In this document: positions 21,367 to 32,900 of the stretch, piece by piece | How positions within the stretch are numbered: the first letter of the stretch is position 1 | Layout of the letters: each line of letters opens with the position of its first letter | Source of the DNA: Lithobates sylvaticus | Lineage: Eukaryota; Chordata; Amphibia; Anura; Ranidae | Reading direction: 5' to 3' | Assembly (NCBI GenBank): GCA_028564925.1 | Contig: CM053029.1 | Span: 189,810,440 to 189,874,439, forward strand | Length of the DNA: 64,000 bases | The notes under the pieces: generated by a model | Seen by the model: only the letters and a program-made list of their open reading frames with translations | Told to the model about the DNA's origin: nothing | Databases searched by the model: none | Translations under genes and position numbers: made by a program

Positions 21367-22579
21367 TTACAAATTTAAAAACATAAATAATATTTACACG
21401 TTTAAACTCCAGCTTACAACAATGGACGCGGGTTACAAAACTTTGGCTGGCTAAAACCGCAACTGTAACAGCGAACAGTATCTTTCCAATGCTTTTGGCC
21501 ATTCTGAATAATTATTTTTTGTATATTAAACAAAGACATAGCAAGGAGTGGGGACAGTGCTTGTTCTCATTCCTGCAGCTTAGTTGATAGACACATAAAA
21601 ATAGGACACACTTTACAGTTTAAAAAAAAAAAAAAAAAAAAAGTTTACCGCCATATCCCTGAGACTTAAAATGGCATAGGGAAGACCTTTCAATCTCACA
21701 CATCTTATTCATAAAATAAAAGTTTTTCTGAATGTTTTTCTCATTGAATTTCATAGCCTACAATAAATATAAAATTTTGTTACATAATAGGAGGCTTTTT
21801 CTTTTCTAAATAAATTATAGTTATTTTCACTTAGTTAAGCAGGTCAAGTTTTGTGACAGGTAGACATGGCATGTCCTACGTTAAACTGCAGAAAAATAGT
21901 GAAATGTAATATACTTTTATTAAAAATCTACACCCAAAATCATAAAGTCCAATAAATCATACGTGGTTTTTTTTTTTTTTTTCATTGTAACTGGAGTGGA
22001 CTTCACACTGAATCTTTACTGTTACCAAGGAGATCCTATCATCATCCTGTCATAGCTGTGGCAGAGAGAAATTAGCTTGTCTGCCATCGAATATTCCTAT
22101 GTATGCAGAATAATTCAGGGGGCACACGATAAGCATTTTTTGTATTCTACATCCCCTAGTGTATCCTTAAAATACAAAGAACACTCCAGAAATAGTAACT
22201 TATTTTAAAAAGAAAGCTACACTTGTTACTGACCTTTTTGGAATGAGCACAGTGTCTCCTTAAAGCAACACCATCGCTTCTCTAAATACACCAAAAAATG
22301 AATTTTATATAAAATATTATATATATTTATTTATACATTATATAAAATTCAGGCATCTGCACTAGGAGAGGATAAATACTGGCAAGCAGCGAGTACATTT
22401 TTTTTTGTTCTCTTGCAGAGCTAGCAACACTGCGCTCTTTCCAACACTTCCTGGTGTGTCAGATAGCGTGTTTCCCCACTGGAGGCAATAGTCCCTCTCA
22501 CTGGCTGCTACATCACTAGACTAGAACTCAGTAGCCAGTTAGCAGAACCATGGTGTCCAGTGGGAAACATACTATCCGA

Positions 22580-23270
22580 AGCACCCAAAAAAGTGTCAAG
22601 ATAGCAGCAGCATGGCTAGCTCTGCAAAAGAGTGAAGTATAGTCTCAACATCCTTCAGAGAGGTGAGCATACATACATACTCTTTTACGATAGTGTATAG
22701 TATATTATTTTTGAGAAGTAACATGGGCCCTTTAAGTCGATAAAAAAGTGTCAAGATAGCAGCAGCATGGCTAGCTCTGCAAAAGAGTGAAGTATAGTCT
22801 CAACATCCTTCTAAAAGAGAGGTGAGCATACATACACGTTACTCGAACTATCTTACTATTAAATTTAAAATAAAACTTAAACCCAGTACGACACTATAAT
22901 ATAATATAAAAAAAACTCAACTATACTAATTTTTTTGATAGCTCTAAACTACATTATAAATTATAACTACTTAAAATACTTAATTAAAACTATAATAACT
23001 ATCTAAACTAACTGATACACTAAATTTTAAGTCTTTAAAAAAAAGAAACTAATAAACTGACAAAACTAAACAAACTAAGAAACCTACTAATTTACGATAG
23101 TGTATAGTATATTATTTTTGAAAATCTAACTAATAAAAAATAACTAAAATACCTACCTAAAAAAACTACAAACTACCCTACACCCCCACCCCCACAGCCC
23201 AGTGTAGCACCCACCCTCGCCCGCCGTATATTATTTTTGAGAAGTAACATGGGCCCTTTAAGTCGATAAA
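22580..23270. repeat. Tandem duplication with a G-poor insert
   Basis: A segment 'gtgtcaagatagcagcagca' through 'gaggtgagcatacatac' occurs at 22,587-22,679 and again at 22,747-22,837. The following segment, tttacgatagtgtatagtat to ttaagtcgataaa (22,684-22,744), recurs in two pieces at 23,091-23,121 and 23,227-23,270. Between them, 22,861-23,160 contains only about 14 G in 300 bases, unlike its neighbours. It could be real or an assembly or consensus artefact. Confidence 0.75.
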
Positions 23271-23988
23271 TGCCTCCTTTTATAGGGTGACGTTTAACAG
23301 CTTTTTTTCCCCACAGTTGGTGATTACACTGTAGATATGAGTCCAGAAAATAGAAGAGACGTAAAAAGAAAAGGTTCAAAAATACTATTTTGCTCTTAGA
23401 ACCCAAATAGATTTCTTTTCAATATTTTGCCTGAAATTAATTTTTATTGGTTTGTCTCTTTCTCCAGTTTATAAATTAGACTCAAAATTTTCTTAAGCGC
23501 TTACATTGATAAGGCTGCAGAAATACCCAACTGCCTAAAACTGCTTTAGCCTTTTCTGGAAGCGTTACTAAAGGTGCTTGGTTTTGCTAGTGCCTATGAG
23601 GACAAGCACTGGCCTGGTCCAGGATTGCTGTGTCCACACTTACAGCATGTAAACCATCTTCTGTAAAAGCAATGGAAAAATATGAAACTGGAGCCGATGG
23701 CAAAGCTGCATTGGAGGCTAGGCCCCATGTGGCTCGTCATAGGTAAAAAACTAGATGGTCCAGAAGCGGTTTGGCTTTTTCTCTCCATAAGCTGTTGATG
23801 TCTTCCCTTAAAAGTTTTAAAACAAAGAAAAAGTGACATGTTGGACAGAATGTTCATAAAAGCAGTCACTTCTACTGATTTTTTTTTTCAGCTGGTTCCA
23901 AGAGTTGCTTTTTGGAAGGTGTGCAGAGAATATGGTGGAGAAGAGCAGACATGGAGAATGGCGGTCAGATGACCAAGTCAAGGCCATC

Positions 23989-24129
23989 TCATTGTTGTCC
24001 ATTGTTGATGAGAGACATGATGCTTATTTTTTCTTCTGCCTCCTCGTTGGATTTTGGAGCCACTCCTGTCCCTAGCCCATAGAGGCGTCCACAGTACTTG
24101 GCATCATCAATGTGGTCCTCAAAAAATAA
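23989..24129 (-). CDS. CNOT8: CNOT8 exon 7 (stop codon)
   Basis: The acceptor CACTATCAG precedes [20 protein letters not shown]; the protein ends MSLINNGQQ and stops with TGA at 23,989-23,991. The last 20 residues are the least conserved part of the family. Confidence 0.96.
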   Translation of the reverse strand, partial: LFFEDHIDDAKYCGRLYGLGTGVAPKSNEEAEEKISIMSLINNGQQ

Positions 24130-25287
24130 CTGATAGTGAAGAAGACAACCAGAGAACTATAATTAATGTACTATCTACAGCTTTAAAAAAAATTAAAAAA
24201 AAATAATGACTGTGGAAATTTCTAAAACAAAGGGTTTTATGCATGAACAAATAGAGAACCAATGAGGACTTAGACACTCCCTGCAGGTCTTTGGTTAAGC
24301 CCATAGGGTGTACCTTGTAGAATGTCCTAACACCCCTGGACCCGGACAGGTGTGAGCACTAGGATTCTAAATCAGTTTGATAGTTATGGCCCTGTAGGTT
24401 TGTAGGAGATGGCAACAGTGACTCTCCCTCTATCTTTGTGCCAGAAACAAAATTCTGACCCCTTCACACTGGGGCAGGGGGGGGGCAGCGTTAGCGGTAA
24501 AGTGCCACTAGTTTTAGCAGCACTTTACCGCTGTTATAGTGATGCTATTCGGCCACTTGCGGGGCGCTTTTGACCCCAACTAGCAGCCGAGGAAGGCCGA
24601 GTTAATAGCGCCCAAAAAGCACCGCTGCCAAAGCGCTTTGCGGGCGCTTTGGCAGCGGTGCTTATGCATTTCAATGGGCAGAGGCGGTGGAGGAACAGTG
24701 TATACATCGCTCCCCTGCCGCCCCAAAGATGCTGCTTGAAGAACTTTTTTTTCCCTGTCCTGCAGTCGCACCGCCCCAGTGTGAATCACTCAGGCTTTCA
24801 TACTGGGGCTCCAGAAGAGGCAGTTTTCAGGCAATATTTTTATCGCAAAAACACCTGTAAAACGCCTCAGTGTGAAAGGGGATTTAAGGCAGATATCAGA
24901 TGGGAAATTCTGCCAGCAACAACTTGCCAGCAGCAGGATTGTTAGGAGGAATTGTCCCTCGCTAGCTGAGACAGCAAGATGTTCACTATCGAGATTCAAC
25001 AGCTTTCCTGGCCACCAATCCTAATAAATGTACTATAGTCTCAAGTTTTATTCTCTGCTTTGTTCCATCTACTGCAGAGGAATATATTAAAGGGATATCA
25101 TTTTACAATACCCTTGTGATCGTGTTCACAAATTCAGGGCTCCTCACCCTCTTGATTAACTACTCTTTCCTCTGTTTTGCAATACTTTTGTACACTGCTC
25201 ATGCTAAGCTTGCAGGGATATGTCCCATGTACTATGGCACTCGGACATGCCCCCAAGCTTTTTGTTACTATTGGGAATATCTCTAGG

Positions 25288-25324
<37 letters not shown>

Positions 25325-28300
25325 GTCTTCATCCCATAATGCAACAACGGAGTTCCACGCAATGGTTAAAAGACTACAAAAGTTTATCTGATAACAGGTC
25401 AAAAGACATAAGCCAGTGGTCTGCAGTAAGGAAATCTGAACTTAAAGCCGTGAGTGGTCCCATTGGCACCACATGGCTCAAAAAAAAAAAAAAAAAAAAT
25501 AACTTTGTTCTGAAAGTTGAAGGAGCCAGTTGTAAAATTATCACCTGAACAGTGATGGCAGACAATCAGAGCAGTAGTTGCTGTCTGAATATAGTAACTC
25601 ACTCATTTAGCATAGATGTAGGAATCCACCGATTTTCCCCCATTTAGCCGTGTGGGCAGAATGAGATCAATCTTAGCAGTTAGTCTAGTCATTAATGTAA
25701 TTTCTCATGCAACATGCCCAAATGACTGGAGTGGCACATGAACCTATGTGCAATAGCTAGATATCAATCCCCCATAGCGTTCAATTAGTCAGGCTAAGCC
25801 TAGAAGTCATGAAGGCTATACTCAGAGCTGAGAATATTTTGGCACAGTACTGAAACATACAGTATATCTGGCCACACATTTAGATGCTAGCATAAAGATT
25901 TACAAGCCAAGCACATGAAGCCCCATTAATGCAAGAGCTCACCTCCTTCATCCGAAAAAAAGCCATGCCAGTGAGCAGAGAATCAGAACCAGCCTGATGC
26001 TGCCTACCAATCCGCTGCAAGTCCAGCTGATCAGCCACCTCCTGCAGACCACCCTGTGTAAGAAAGACACTATTACAGAAACAAAACAAAAGAACTGCAT
26101 TTGATAACACTTCTCACCAACCACTAAGAAGAAAAAAAAAAAAAATAGGGAAGAAGACACTGTAGGCTTTATTCATAAAACTTAATTGAAAGCTTTGCTG
26201 CCCAAAGCAAACAGATTCTCATATATTATTCAGATATGGGAAAGAGTTTGGTTGCTATAGACTATGTTCAATGACATGGCTCTGTATGAACCGCATATAC
26301 TAATTCAGTCTCCCCAACTTTAGCCAAAACTGTCTTCTTTTAGATTGTTCATGTCTCCTCACCTCAAAAACTTTCTTCTTGTTTTGGATAGAATGGATGA
26401 AGAAAGGTTAGAAACATCTGTCAAGTTCTAATTGACATCTGTGTACCCACTGACGGGATTCATTCACTTCCCGTCCTGGTGGCAGGATGCGATAGGGTAT
26501 AATCAGTAAGAAAGAATTAAAAGACAAAATTTCAACAATGGGAACACAGGTCGCAATAAAACCTGCACAGGAATGGAGGTCAAACGCAAAGTTAATTTTT
26601 CCAAAATCTGCTGACAGGCAGGGTATTTATGACAGGAGAGACCCTATTGGTCTCTTCTGCCATGAATGCATCCTCCTGCCTGTCAGCCGTCACGTACACT
26701 GAGCCACGCATGTGCAGCACAGAAAACATTTACTGCCCTGATCCGTGCCGTAGCAAATTGACTCATGCGTAATATCTGGGAGTGTGTCATCATGGCCCAG
26801 CCTATCAAATGGCCAAAGGAACGGAACCCGGAAGGAAGACTGGGCAAAGACAGAAGCGACAGGGGCCCACCGGATCAATCCCACTGCAGCGATGGAGGCA
26901 ATCATTTGACAGGCAAGTCTGTCATAATGTACTAATATGCTGTGCATACTAGCACATTATGACATAACCCACCTGGAGGGCCCTAAAAAGAAAGTTTTAT
27001 AGGGGTGTTAACTAAAGCTTTAACTGCTTGCTGTCCGGAGTAAATTGTACATTTTACAAACACATGTTAAAAGTGGTTGTAAACCCTTACAAACCACTTG
27101 GACCTACAGGTAAACCTAGATTAAGGCTTATCTGTAGGTCAAAGAAATATACACGATTTAGTAGATATTTGCCAAAGAACAGGCACCGCTGTCTACGGTG
27201 CATGCGCCGTAGACAGCGGCCAATAGGCGCACTGAGAAAGGCACTCTCATCGGCGATATGCCGCGAGTGACGGCTCCCGTGCGCATGCGCAGGAGTGACA
27301 TCATCGCGGCGCCGTCGAATGACAGCGCCGGAGCCGCGAGACCCACCAAGAAGATGGAGGCACCGTACACAAGGGGACAGCGGTGACTTCGCTGGCTCCT
27401 GTGTTAGGCAAGTGACACATAATGGACTACTATGCAATGCAAAGTAGTCCATTATGCTTTACCTTTGCAGGGAAACAAAGAGGAAGTAAACCCATTAGGG
27501 TTTACTTCCTCTTTAAAAGAAGTATTTTTTGATGATCACAGCAATACCACATACGTGTATGGTATTTGCTGTTTGTACCCGTAGTAGGGCCCAGAAACAA
27601 TGGTGTGCATTTTTTTTTTTATGCTACCTAAAACATGACGCTAAATTAAAAAACGCCTTGCCTACTGACCCTGACCTTTCACATTGACTGTGACGCTTAT
27701 CTTGACCCTAACACTATCCTTAACACTGACCTAGATCAAACTTAAAGTGGAAGTCCATGCAAAAACTAAAATCCCTGCATCTATAGCCACCAACATTCTA
27801 ACACTAACCTCCCTAACCCTGAAAAGAAAAAACTAGTATACATACCCAATCTCCAGTGGTGGAAGCTCTGATCCCACGCCGAGCTGTCAGCCGCGGCTTT
27901 TATGTGTAGGCCGGTGCAGAGGACTTGTCCGTCAACAGAAGCCCCATAGTAACTATGGGCGACATCACTTCCCATTCATTTCACAGCAGTTGTGGAACGT
28001 GTACTCAGCAGAGCTTCCGCCACTGGAGATTGTGTCGGATTGCCTGCAGAAAAGGTACGTATACTCGTTTTTACTTTACAGGGCTAGAGTGGTTATAGAT
28101 GTAGGGTTTTTTATTTTAGTTTTTGCATGGGACTTCCACTTTAATCTAGCTATTTTTGTTTGTTTTTTTTTCCTACTCAGCTTACATTTTTCTCCCCTGG
28201 CAAGGAGAGAAAGATATCTATCTTTCTCTCCTTTCAGAAGAGAAAAAAAAACAAACACATGGGCAGGCTACACAGTGACTGATCACTGCGATAGCAAATC

Positions 28301-29882
28301 AGAGGCCATCACAGCGATCAAGTAATCGGGAACCAGGAGTTCATGTTCTTAATCATTAGTATGAGACCCGGGGCTTACTGCGAGAGCCTGTTCTCTGTGC
28401 TGGGAGCATGCTGTGCAACGCATTTGTGGCCTCACGGAAGCAGACCCACTTCAGTGAGGCCACGGGAAGAGGTTAGGCACCTCAATTTGCAATACATTAG
28501 AACGACCCTCTAACCAACCTAATCCAAGGACACATGAGAAAACTGGGGAACAGGGAAAGATGACATGATACTGAAGACTATATGCTATAGGGTGCTCTTT
28601 ATTTCTGTTACTACTGAGTTTCTGGTCAATACAAGGGCTACGTTTCTGCACCTTCAAATTTTTGCAACTCTTCATCAGATATTTTACATCATAGATCGAT
28701 GGAAAGAAAAGATTCAAAATATGGAAAAATTCATGTTCCTCTTCAGGGAGACGAGAGTCTGTTAGAAGCTTCACCATATAGCCAAAATCATAACCACTGT
28801 AGAGAGAAAAAGAAAAAATGAAAACGGAACAAAAACATTAAAAGGCATTAAAGTATAACTAATGGCAAAAAAAAAATTATTTTTTATTTTGGACAGAGCG
28901 GAGATGGATCAGAACACCCATTGGGTTTTTATTGCTGTCTGTGCCCCCGTTAAGGAGATTCACCCTCTCAATTTGTCCTGTGTACCATTATCATTGAAAG
29001 TAAAAGAAAATCCCAAATTCTGGGATATCTCCAGAAAAGTAGCAGAGGGGAAATCTTCCAACGGGGACACTAGTTCTGAGCATTCACTTAATTTGCAGTG
29101 ATTTCCTCTCACTTCCTGTTTTAGCTATGGGACATGAAGTAAAGGGAAATTTCCTGTAATGGGACACAGATGACAAAAAAAAATTAAAAATTTATAACCA
29201 TCCCCTACCCACTCCCTGTCCCTTCGCCATTTATAAACGAAAGCAACTTGAAGTGGTAATGCCATAATCATGACGGCAGCTACAGTACGGTATTGTTTTT
29301 TTTCAACAGCAGATTTAATTGTTATTAAAAGTAATCTGAGAACCTATACAGACGCTGGATTACTATTAAAGGCAGTGGAAGTGGGTTCCACCCCGCCCGT
29401 CGCTTTTACTGGTCTCTCCAATCGGATCGGACAGCCTGGTAAGGATGCGACTGGCAGTATCTGGTTCAAAGTACAAAGTGAGAGGAACGGATGTTGTATC
29501 TCCTACTGTTTGAAGTCAGAAACTGGAAGCGACAAGGATTTCATCATTTACAGTTTTAGTCTCATGTAAACAAGCTATTAGTGGCTTGTGAAAGCATCAG
29601 ATCAAACCGATCTCTGATCGGCTGCTTTGGAGGCCAGAGGAAAGGTATGGGGTCTCAGACCCCAGATCTCTCCATAAAGAGGACCTGTCACAACCAATGC
29701 CATTACAAGAGATGTTGTTCATCCCTTGTGATAGCAATAAGGTTGATTATGTAAACAGTCATCGCACCACACATGTGAGGTATTGCCACAAACGACAGAG
29801 TAAGAGAAATTATTCTAGTGCTAGACCTCCTGTGTAACGTGAAACTGGTAACTTGTAAAGGTTTTTAAAACATCGTCTATGG

Positions 29883-29923
<41 letters not shown>

Positions 29924-32900
29924 GTACTCAAGTTTGGCTCTGTTCCACGGGCGTACACAATTTTAAAGTCTTCAACCAATAAAGGGAACAAAAATTATAC
30001 AATCCTTTATACAAAGTCCTGTACCTACAGTAGATCCAGAGGAAGGCAAAAAACCCAACAGAGCATGATCCAATTTGCTCCAGCAGGCGAAAAAAAAATC
30101 CTTCCTGATCCCCCAAGAGGCAAACGGATATTCCCTGGATCAACTTTACGTATAAATGGTAGCATCCAGTTATATTATGTACATTTAGGAAAGAATCCAG
30201 GCCTTTTCTAAAGCAATCTACTGAGCTTGAAAGAACCAGCTCCTGTGGGAGTCTATTCCACATTTTCACAACTCTAAAGCCCCATACACACGCGCGGATT
30301 ATCCGAGGACCATGTCCGTCATACTTTGTCTGATGTTGGTTTTGCGTACACACGGTCGGACAAAGTTGTCGGAAAATCCGATCATTCTGAACGTGGTGAT
30401 GTTTGTTGACTACGTAGAGGCTAGTAGCCAATAGCTTTGGTCTTGTAATGTGATCTGAGCATGCGTAGCACTTTGTCCGGTCGGACTACCATACACACGA
30501 TCGGATTTGGTGTGATCGGACCATGTTGTCGGAAAATCTATCCAGCAGGAGATAGGACTTTGTCCGTCGGACAATACGACGTACACTGTCCGATGGAGCA
30601 TACACACGGTCTGATTTTTCAATAACATTGTCCGATCGGACAGAATCCATGCGAAAATCCGACCGTGTGTATGGGGCTTTACTGTGTGTTATGCCTTTCC
30701 ATATTTGGAGATTAAATCTTTTCTTCCAGACCCCCCTTGTCTTCTGTGATGACCTTAAAGGTGAATAACTCAACACCAAGTTTACTATATGGACCACTTA
30801 TGCATTTATATATGTTTATCATAACCCCCCCATAATCTCCTCAAGAGAGAAAAAATTCAGTTCCTCTAATCTTTCCTCATAGCTGAGCTCCTCCATGCCT
30901 CTTATAAATTTGGTTGCCCTTCTCTGCATGTTCTCCAGTTCCCTGATATCCATTTTGTGAACGGGTGCCCAAAACTGAACTGCCTATTCCAGATGAGGTC
31001 TTACTAATGATTTGTACAGGGGCAAAATTATATTTTTCTCTCTCTGCAGTCTATACCTCTACATAAAAGAGCAAGGTCAGCTGCAACATTTAAAAAAAAA
31101 AAAAAGTCTATATAAAAACAAACACATTACATTTTGGCTGAAAAAGGTTAGTAACAATATCTGTAAACTGAAAAACATTCTCATTAGCACACGCACACAC
31201 ACCTCACCTGTGGAATGAAAGCCACTTGACATTATCACATAGAACCACCCCAGAGGTCATAAGCAGCTCAGCAAAGGTCAGGGTGTCTATCCCTTCTTCC
31301 TCGTGCTTCTGGAACTGGAGACCAGAATTTGCCAACAGATCAATTGAGTCTTGAGAATACATGTCTTCTCTGCAAGATCAAAAAGAAAAAAGCAAACTCA
31401 AAATAAAGTTTAACATGAATAAAAAAAATAAAATAAAAAATAGTTTTAAGTGGTAGTAAAGTCTGTATTTTGATTTTACTCTACAGGTATGCTTACAATA
31501 AAGCTTACCTGTAGGTTAAATGAATATCTCCTAAAGGTGCACCATTTAGGAGATATTCAAGGGAGCAGCAGTCAGTGAGTCACTGGCACATGCGCTCTGA
31601 AATTATAATATATCCCTGCCGTTCCTTCAGAGCTCTGTGCCATAACCATGACATCGCGGCTCAGCCATTTAAGCGACTGCAGCCCGCGAACCAAGAATGA
31701 AGACCGGGTAAAGATGGAAGCCTCTGCAATGCTGACAGTGCGTGGCTGGAGGGCTTTGTTTTAAAAGTAGGTCTTTCACCTTGCAGGGTTTATGGATTAT
31801 TTTTTTTAAAGCTTTACTACCGCTTTAAGAAAAGAAATAAAAAAATAAATAAATAAATAAAAAAGGGGGGGGGGGGATTGCTTTTGTTTTTAAAGGTTGA
31901 CATAACATTTTAAGTTAAAATGATTTGGTGTCAAACCTGTAGGTAACCATTTTTCCCTTTGCTGCCAACCCAAGACCCAAGTGTGGCAACTGCAGATTCC
32001 AGATTACAACATCCCATTACTAAAGTGGAATTCCAGCCAATAATTTTGTCTTAAAACAGGGAACGGTATAAAGGTCTGTCGGGTTTTTATTGCTGTGTTC
32101 AAGACTTAAGCCGGCCATACATGGAGCACAATTCGGATGGTTCAGCAGAGACCCGACAAATTTTGATCTTTGTATGGTCTTAGGTGGTTGTACACAATAT
32201 TTCTATTGATAAACTGGTGTACAACCAGCCTGTCATTTTTTTCTCAATGATTAGTGCCTCCGCCTATAGCCAGCAACACGGATCACTGTATTCTGCCAGC
32301 GGGGGAGGCAGGCAGAGTACAATAACACATCAGGATTTGATTACAGCAGCAGTGGATGGAGGAATTGCTTCATATTTTTTTTTCCGTTGAACTGAGGCAT
32401 CCACCACTTCTACAGTAAACTGTAAATAGATTACAGGTTTGCTTCAGGTTTAGATAGGCTTTATTTAACAGACAATTGAATAAAACTGATAAAAACAACA
32501 ATAAAAGCATGAGTTATTTTCAAACCCTTCTTGCTTTATCCACAAAGTGTCTGTGCCCTTATCCTTAAATAACCCAAACAATGTTCCAGACGATGGAGAG
32601 ACTTACGTGAGATTAAACTTGAAATTAAACTGCCAAGTGTTGATTCCAGAAGGGTACTCTCCTTTCTCATTCATGAAGGTGAGACCCAGCTGTATAATTT
32701 TGAGTAGATCCACATTACAGCGTAAAAGTTGATACTGATAGTCTATCGTACTTCGAAATTCCCCAATTGGCCTTACAACCACCCCTGGAAACTCTGTATC
32801 CTACAGGAAACAAAAACAAGAAGAGGCTGAAGAAACAACTTTCTAGAAAAGTGCTATGAATATTCCCAATATGATTTTCAATAAAACAAAAATTGTCAGG

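Larger units (their letters stand above)
21345..23988 (-). other. CNOT8: Probable 3' UTR of CNOT8
   Basis: This stretch extends from the CNOT8 stop codon to a good AATAAA (minus strand, 21,361-21,366), followed by a T-rich tract. It is AT-rich and contains no splice-like structure, but includes the duplicated and G-poor block at 22,580-23,270. The exact end is an inference; an earlier poly-A site is possible. Confidence 0.5.

Noticed and set aside
28076-28258. Small Lys/Ser-rich frame at 28.1 kb
   Set aside because: It translates a palindrome and A runs in a repeat.
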